From CAWAPS01 sp963783945 (GTDB lineage: Bacteria > Actinomycetota > Acidimicrobiia > Acidimicrobiales > Palsa-688), in NCBI GenBank assembly GCA_963783945.1, contig CAWAPS010000019.1, positions 372,001 to 436,000 of the forward strand: 64,000 nt of DNA, read 5' to 3'. Below the pieces are notes generated by a model. That model was given only the letters and a program-made list of their open reading frames with translations. It did not search any database and was not told the origin of the DNA. The position numbers were made by a program, and so were the translations under genes. Positions 60,855 to 64,000 of this stretch are shown one piece after another (within the stretch, counting starts at the first letter, position 1; each line of letters opens with the position of its first letter).

Positions 60855-61820
60855 ATGTGGATGCATGCCGCCGTGGTCCGATCCTTCGACCACCCACCCC
60901 GCTATCAAACCTACGACAGGCCCGAACCCGCCGGACCTCACGAGACCCTCGCCGACGTCCTCGCCGTGGCGATACACCCCCGGGTCCGCACTGGCGCCTC
61001 TGGCCGGCACTACACCAGCACCGGCACACTGCCGATGATCCCCGGCATCGACGGGGTCGGCCAAATGCCGGACGGGCAGCGGATCTACTTCGTCTCCCCT
61101 GACGACGCGTGGGGTTCCATGGCCGAGCGAGCGGTGGTCGATAGGCGGCGGATAATCCCGTTGCCAGAGCACGCCGATCCGGCCAAGGTCGCGGCGGCCA
61201 TGAACCCGGCCATGTCAGCCTGGGTGGCATTGCGCCGCCGAGTTCCCCTCCAGGCGGGCCAGACGGTTTTGATCCTCGGGGCCACGGGCAACGCCGGAGG
61301 GATGGCGGTGCAGATAGCCAAACGGCTGGGCGCGGGCCGGGTCGTGGGCGCAGGGCGTAACGCTGAGCGTCTCGCCGAGCTGCCTGCGCTAGGAGCTGAC
61401 GACGTCGTCGCTCTCACCGACAACCCCGACGTGACGGCCGAACGCCTGGCCGCCGCGGCCGCCGAGGTGGATATCGTGATCGACTACTTGTGGGGCGAAC
61501 CGGCCAGCACCGCCATCATGGCTCTGCTCAGAGCCCGAGCCGACCGGAGCCGAGTCATGGACTGGATACAGATCGGCGCCGTCGCCGGCCCCACCATCGA
61601 GCTGCCGTCGGTGGCTCTCCGATCGGCCAACCTCCGACTCCAGGGCACCGGGCAGGGGGCCGTGTCGCCAGACGCCTATCTGGCCGAACTTCCCTCGCTG
61701 GTACACGAGGTGGACGCCGGAATCATTGACGTCAAGACCCGTTCCGTGCCACTGGCCGACGTCGAGGCCGCCTGGGACGCCCCCGAAGCGCCGGGCGTCC
61801 GCACCGTCCTCATCCCCTAA
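60855..61820 (+). CDS. Quinone oxidoreductase-type medium-chain dehydrogenase
   Basis: 321 aa from ATG 60855 (SD AGGAGAG nine bases upstream). The NADPH-binding motif is LILGATGNAGGMAVQIAKRLGAGRVVGAGRN; the zinc ligands of alcohol dehydrogenases (GHE, Cys cluster) are absent, so it belongs to the zeta-crystallin/quinone oxidoreductase branch. Reduces quinones or alkenals with NADPH. Divergent from the MarR gene over a perfect operator: a classic redox/electrophile response pair. Its stop codon overlaps the long hairpin at 61820-61912. Confidence 0.87.
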   Translation: MWMHAAVVRSFDHPPRYQTYDRPEPAGPHETLADVLAVAIHPRVRTGASGRHYTSTGTLPMIPGIDGVGQMPDGQRIYFVSPDDAWGSMAERAVVDRRRIIPLPEHADPAKVAAAMNPAMSAWVALRRRVPLQAGQTVLILGATGNAGGMAVQIAKRLGAGRVVGAGRNAERLAELPALGADDVVALTDNPDVTAERLAAAAAEVDIVIDYLWGEPASTAIMALLRARADRSRVMDWIQIGAVAGPTIELPSVALRSANLRLQGTGQGAVSPDAYLAELPSLVHEVDAGIIDVKTRSVPLADVEAAWDAPEAPGVRTVLIP

Positions 61821-61912
61821 GGGCCCGCCACGAAACAACTTGGAACAAGTCCTGTGCCACGACATGCATGTTTACAAGAGAATTGCGTCGAAATTGTTTC
61901 GTGGCGGGCCCT
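61820..61912. repeat. Long inverted repeat after the quinone oxidoreductase gene
   Basis: AGGGCCCGCCACGAAACAA (61820-61838) is perfectly inverted at 61894-61912; the enclosed 55 nt shows no long pairing. The left arm begins on the last base of the upstream gene's TAA. It may act as a bidirectional terminator, or be a MITE remnant like the element at 15716-15870, since the layout is similar. Confidence 0.6.
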
Positions 61913-62018
61913 AACTCGCCGAGGCCGGACGCAGTCGTCGTCGCCCCCTCCTTCGCGTACGTTGTTTTGCGGCAGTCACTTGGCCTGCCGATCGAACCAA
62001 TCACGGAGGATCGAATCC

Positions 62019-62414
62019 ATGGCGCTCCCCGACGACCTCACCGCTCTGCTGAAGCAACCGAGTCCCTGCTACGTCGCCACGCTCATGCCTGACGGCTCCC
62101 CCCAGCTCACGCAGACGTGGGTGGACACTGATGGCGACCACATCCTCATCAACACCGTCGAGGGCTTCCAGAAGGCCAATAACGTGAAGCGTGACCAACG
62201 AGTCGCGGTCACCGTGTCCGATCCGGCCCAACCCTTTCGGTATTTCGGGATTCGGGGTCGAGTCGTGGACGCGACGACCGCGGGCGGTGCCGAGCACATC
62301 GAGGCGCTGTCCCAGCGGTACCTGGGCGGCCCGTATCCCTGGTTCGGTGGTCGCGACCAGGTTCGCCTCATCCTGACCATCAGTGCGGACAGGATCATCC
62401 CGCCGCTGTCCTGA
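62019..62414 (+). CDS. PPOX-class F420-dependent protein (split-barrel)
   Basis: 131 aa from ATG 62019 (SD CACGGAGGATC eight bases upstream). Typical split beta-barrel: PCYVATLMPDGSPQLTQTWVD, HILINTVEGFQKANNVKRD (deazaflavin-contacting KxxNxxR/K region) and FRYFGIRGRVVD. Proteins of this length in actinobacteria are F420-dependent reductases or biliverdin reductases, acting on quinones, nitro compounds or fatty acids. Monocistronic, convergent with the crotonase at 62469. Confidence 0.85.
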   Translation: MALPDDLTALLKQPSPCYVATLMPDGSPQLTQTWVDTDGDHILINTVEGFQKANNVKRDQRVAVTVSDPAQPFRYFGIRGRVVDATTAGGAEHIEALSQRYLGGPYPWFGGRDQVRLILTISADRIIPPLS

Positions 62415-62468
62415 GCCGAGGCAGCGTCCGGGTTGGCGATGCCGGGCCCATGATGCTGCCGCGTGTAT

Positions 62469-63218
62469 CTATGGCATCGAGCTGATGCCGGCCAGACCCT
62501 CCAGCGTCAGGCCGTAGGAAAGGTCAGTCAGGACCGCTCGCTTCAGTTGCTCGGTCAAGGCCAGGCGGGTGTACTTGAGCAGCAGTGGATTGCGAGTGTC
62601 GATATCTCGGGCGAGCTCCCACGCGCGAGGGAGAAGGTCCTCCTTCGCCATGACCTCGGCGACAATGTCAAGCTTCTTTGCTTCCTCGGCGCCGATCTCC
62701 TCGTTCGTCAGGAGGAAGTACCGCCCTCGATTCGGTCCGAGCAAGTGCGGCCAGACCGTGTGCACGCCGTCCCCGGGAACGGCATTCGGGAAATGCGGGG
62801 CATCCTGGAATACGGCATGGTCGGCACACAGGACGATGTCGGAAAGAATGAGGAGTTCGGCGTGATAGCGGGCGGGACCATTGACCGCCCCGATTACCGG
62901 GACCTCGATATCCAGCAGGTTCCTCAGAAGACGGCGGCCCTCCGTGAAAATCTTGTCCCACGTAACTGCCGTGAGAGGCGGCCAGCCGTCGAAGGCGACA
63001 GAATCGCAAAACGAATCGCCCGAGCCGGTAAGGATCACAACCCGGTTCTCGGAGTCGCCGGCCACGTCGGCAAACAGATCTCCTAGCTCCCGGTGCGCCG
63101 GTTCGTCCCATACCAATGACTGCCCATCTCCGTCATGCAGCTTGATCTCCAGAACGCCGCCCTCCCGGCGCAACTGGGCGCGGCTGTAACGCGGGGCATA
63201 GTCATCGAGCTTCGGCAT
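62469..63218 (-). CDS. 6-oxocamphor hydrolase-like crotonase (beta-diketone C-C hydrolase)
   Basis: 249 aa, crotonase fold. Compared by memory with Rhodococcus 6-oxocamphor hydrolase, the tract AVNGPxxxHxE, PHFPxxVPGDGxHxVWPHLLGxNRGRYFLLT is conserved, and the catalytic residues His122, His145 and Asp154 correspond to His119, His142 and Asp150 here. The hydrolase cleaves a C-C bond of a cyclic beta-diketone by retro-Claisen reaction without CoA. So the substrate is probably a cyclic 1,3-diketone from terpenoid breakdown (inference). ATG 63218 with GGGGGAGAT SD. Confidence 0.8.
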   Translation of the reverse strand: MPKLDDYAPRYSRAQLRREGGVLEIKLHDGDGQSLVWDEPAHRELGDLFADVAGDSENRVVILTGSGDSFCDSVAFDGWPPLTAVTWDKIFTEGRRLLRNLLDIEVPVIGAVNGPARYHAELLILSDIVLCADHAVFQDAPHFPNAVPGDGVHTVWPHLLGPNRGRYFLLTNEEIGAEEAKKLDIVAEVMAKEDLLPRAWELARDIDTRNPLLLKYTRLALTEQLKRAVLTDLSYGLTLEGLAGISSMP

Positions 63219-63345
63219 CAGATCTCCCCCAATTCGAGGTGTCAGGTTGCGGAGACCTTACAGCCAGCGGGCGGCCACCACCGACCCCGCGATCGGCGGG
63301 GGACCGGGCCCGGCGGCCAGGTCGCTGAGGCGCTATTTTGACGGC

Positions 63346-63807
63346 GTGGCGCTCAGGATCCGTACGGCGCGTCCGGACGACCTGGAAAAACTGCAGGACA
63401 TCTTTCGGCGGTCGTCGTTGTCAAACGGCGATGACCGCCAAAATCTGCTGAACCATCCCGAGTACCTGGTCCTGCCGCCCGAGCCGGTGCTGGAGGGACG
63501 GTCGCGGGTCGCCGAGCGCGAGGGCGATGAGATCGTCGGCTTCGCCACGGTCGAGCAATCTTCCGCCGCCGCCGAGCTCGTCGATTTGTTCGTCGATCCC
63601 GACTGTGTGCGCCAGGGAGTCGGCCGAGCCCTGATCGACGACGCGGTCGCGGGGCTTCGCCGCTGTGCCGTCAGTGACTTGCATGTCTCAGCCAATGGGC
63701 ACGCCCTGCCCTTCTACCTGGCTGTGGGATTCGAAGTGGTCGGCACAGGTGCGACCCCGCTCGGATCCAGCCTCCACATGATCATGAGAGTACATCACTC
63801 ATCATGA
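63346..63807 (+). CDS. GNAT-family N-acetyltransferase
   Basis: 153 aa. The acetyl-CoA motif A reads VDLFVDPDCVRQGVGRALIDDAV ([RQ]xxGxG), and motif B YLAVGFEVVG. GTG 63346 (RIRTARPDDLEKL) fits the typical GNAT start; TATTTT (63334-63339) seven bases upstream makes a leaderless start likely. Substrate (amine of antibiotic, protein or small molecule) unknown. Confidence 0.82.
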   Translation: MALRIRTARPDDLEKLQDIFRRSSLSNGDDRQNLLNHPEYLVLPPEPVLEGRSRVAEREGDEIVGFATVEQSSAAAELVDLFVDPDCVRQGVGRALIDDAVAGLRRCAVSDLHVSANGHALPFYLAVGFEVVGTGATPLGSSLHMIMRVHHSS

Positions 63808-63862
63808 ATCTGCCGCCCAATAATCAGTTTGAGGCAACCCGCCGGTCCCGGCATACTCCGCC

Positions 63863-64000
63863 ATGGACGTTCGCGCTTTCGATAACCCGGGTCAGTTTGC
63901 TCAGGGGGCCGCCCGTTATCTCGAGCTCGATCCGTTCAGTTCCAGCGTTATTGCCGGGCAAATGGACGCGGTACTGACCGGCGTACGCCGGAGTGGACCG
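63863..64000 (+). CDS. N-terminal fragment of a probable GNAT-like protein, cut by window end
   Basis: Starts ATG 63863 (MDVRAFDNPGQFAQGAARYL) and stays open to the last base, 46 codons. CATACT at 63852-63857 suggests a leaderless start. The helix-rich N-terminus resembles GNAT proteins with a long first domain, but too little is present to be sure. Confidence 0.45.
   Translation, partial: MDVRAFDNPGQFAQGAARYLELDPFSSSVIAGQMDAVLTGVRRSGP

Noticed and set aside
1..64000. Biosynthetic gene cluster, prophage, integrative element, toxin-antitoxin or defence system
   Set aside because: No PKS/NRPS/terpene cyclase core, integrase, phage structural, restriction or toxin genes were recognised; all identifiable enzymes are catabolic or transport types.

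Overview
The window is G+C-rich DNA with many GTG starts, Shine-Dalgarno (SD) sites mixed with leaderless starts, F420-type oxidoreductases (luciferase-like/LLM and PPOX classes), 14-helix DHA2 exporters, DUF664/DinB proteins and large families of 'amidohydrolase 2' enzymes. This points to an actinobacterium (Actinomycetota). An Acidimicrobiia- or Mycobacteriales-like soil lineage fits best, but no rRNA or marker gene is present, so the lineage is inference. No tRNA, rRNA, CRISPR array, prophage or transposase was seen.

Almost the whole window is a paralogue-rich catabolic (accessory) region. 1-11.7 kb: amidohydrolases, a duplicated-domain CMD protein, EthD protein, TauD/TfdA dioxygenase, an orphan CoxL-type molybdenum subunit, LLM flavin/F420 enzymes and VOC (glyoxalase-fold) proteins. 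11.7-20 kb: a decayed methyltransferase, DinB-like protein, nitronate monooxygenase-like enzyme, alpha/beta hydrolases, TauE/SafE permease next to a MITE-like element, sulfotransferase, and a translationally coupled MFS exporter-MarR operon. 20-25.3 kb: VOC, LLM, SDR, amidohydrolase and an unrecognised protein. 25.5-29.4 kb: a heterodimeric ABC exporter whose first gene carries a frameshift. 29.4-37.7 kb: hydrolase, bicupin, amidohydrolases, medium-chain alcohol dehydrogenase, SDR, P450 and DUF5990. 37.9-51.3 kb: FAD reductase, a frameshifted CoA-transferase, LLM, a thiolase-DUF35 pair of Ltp2/ChsH2 type, a frameshifted SnoaL-like gene, a Rieske oxygenase with a small partner gene, three SDRs (one lacking most catalytic residues) and an Ldh2-type dehydrogenase. 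51.4-57.6 kb: D-aminoacylase-like enzyme, SnoaL-amidohydrolase coupled pair, second Rieske oxygenase and second TauD enzyme.

57.7-64 kb is more varied: a cell-wall lipoprotein with a proline/threonine tail, an anti-sigma-like membrane protein, a TMEM165/GDT1 cation exporter preceded by a convincing yybP-ykoY (Mn2+) riboswitch, a MarR regulator divergent from a quinone oxidoreductase across a clear MarR operator, a PPOX F420 protein, a 6-oxocamphor-hydrolase-like crotonase and two acetyltransferase-type genes.

Taken together the genes look like several modular routes that oxygenate (Rieske, P450, LLM, TauD), reshape (SDR, VOC, CoA-transferase, thiolase) and hydrolyse or decarboxylate (amidohydrolase 2, alpha/beta hydrolase, crotonase) cyclic or branched natural compounds such as terpenoids, steroids or aromatics. 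The substrates cannot be read from sequence. Only two regulators (both MarR) are encoded here, yet several other palindromic operator-like sites exist. At least four genes carry frameshifts, which means either recent decay or assembly indels. I did not find a clear, wholly new system. The best leads are the dispersed long hairpins, the Rieske/small-partner pair, the orphan CoxL-type subunit and the catalytically stripped SDR.
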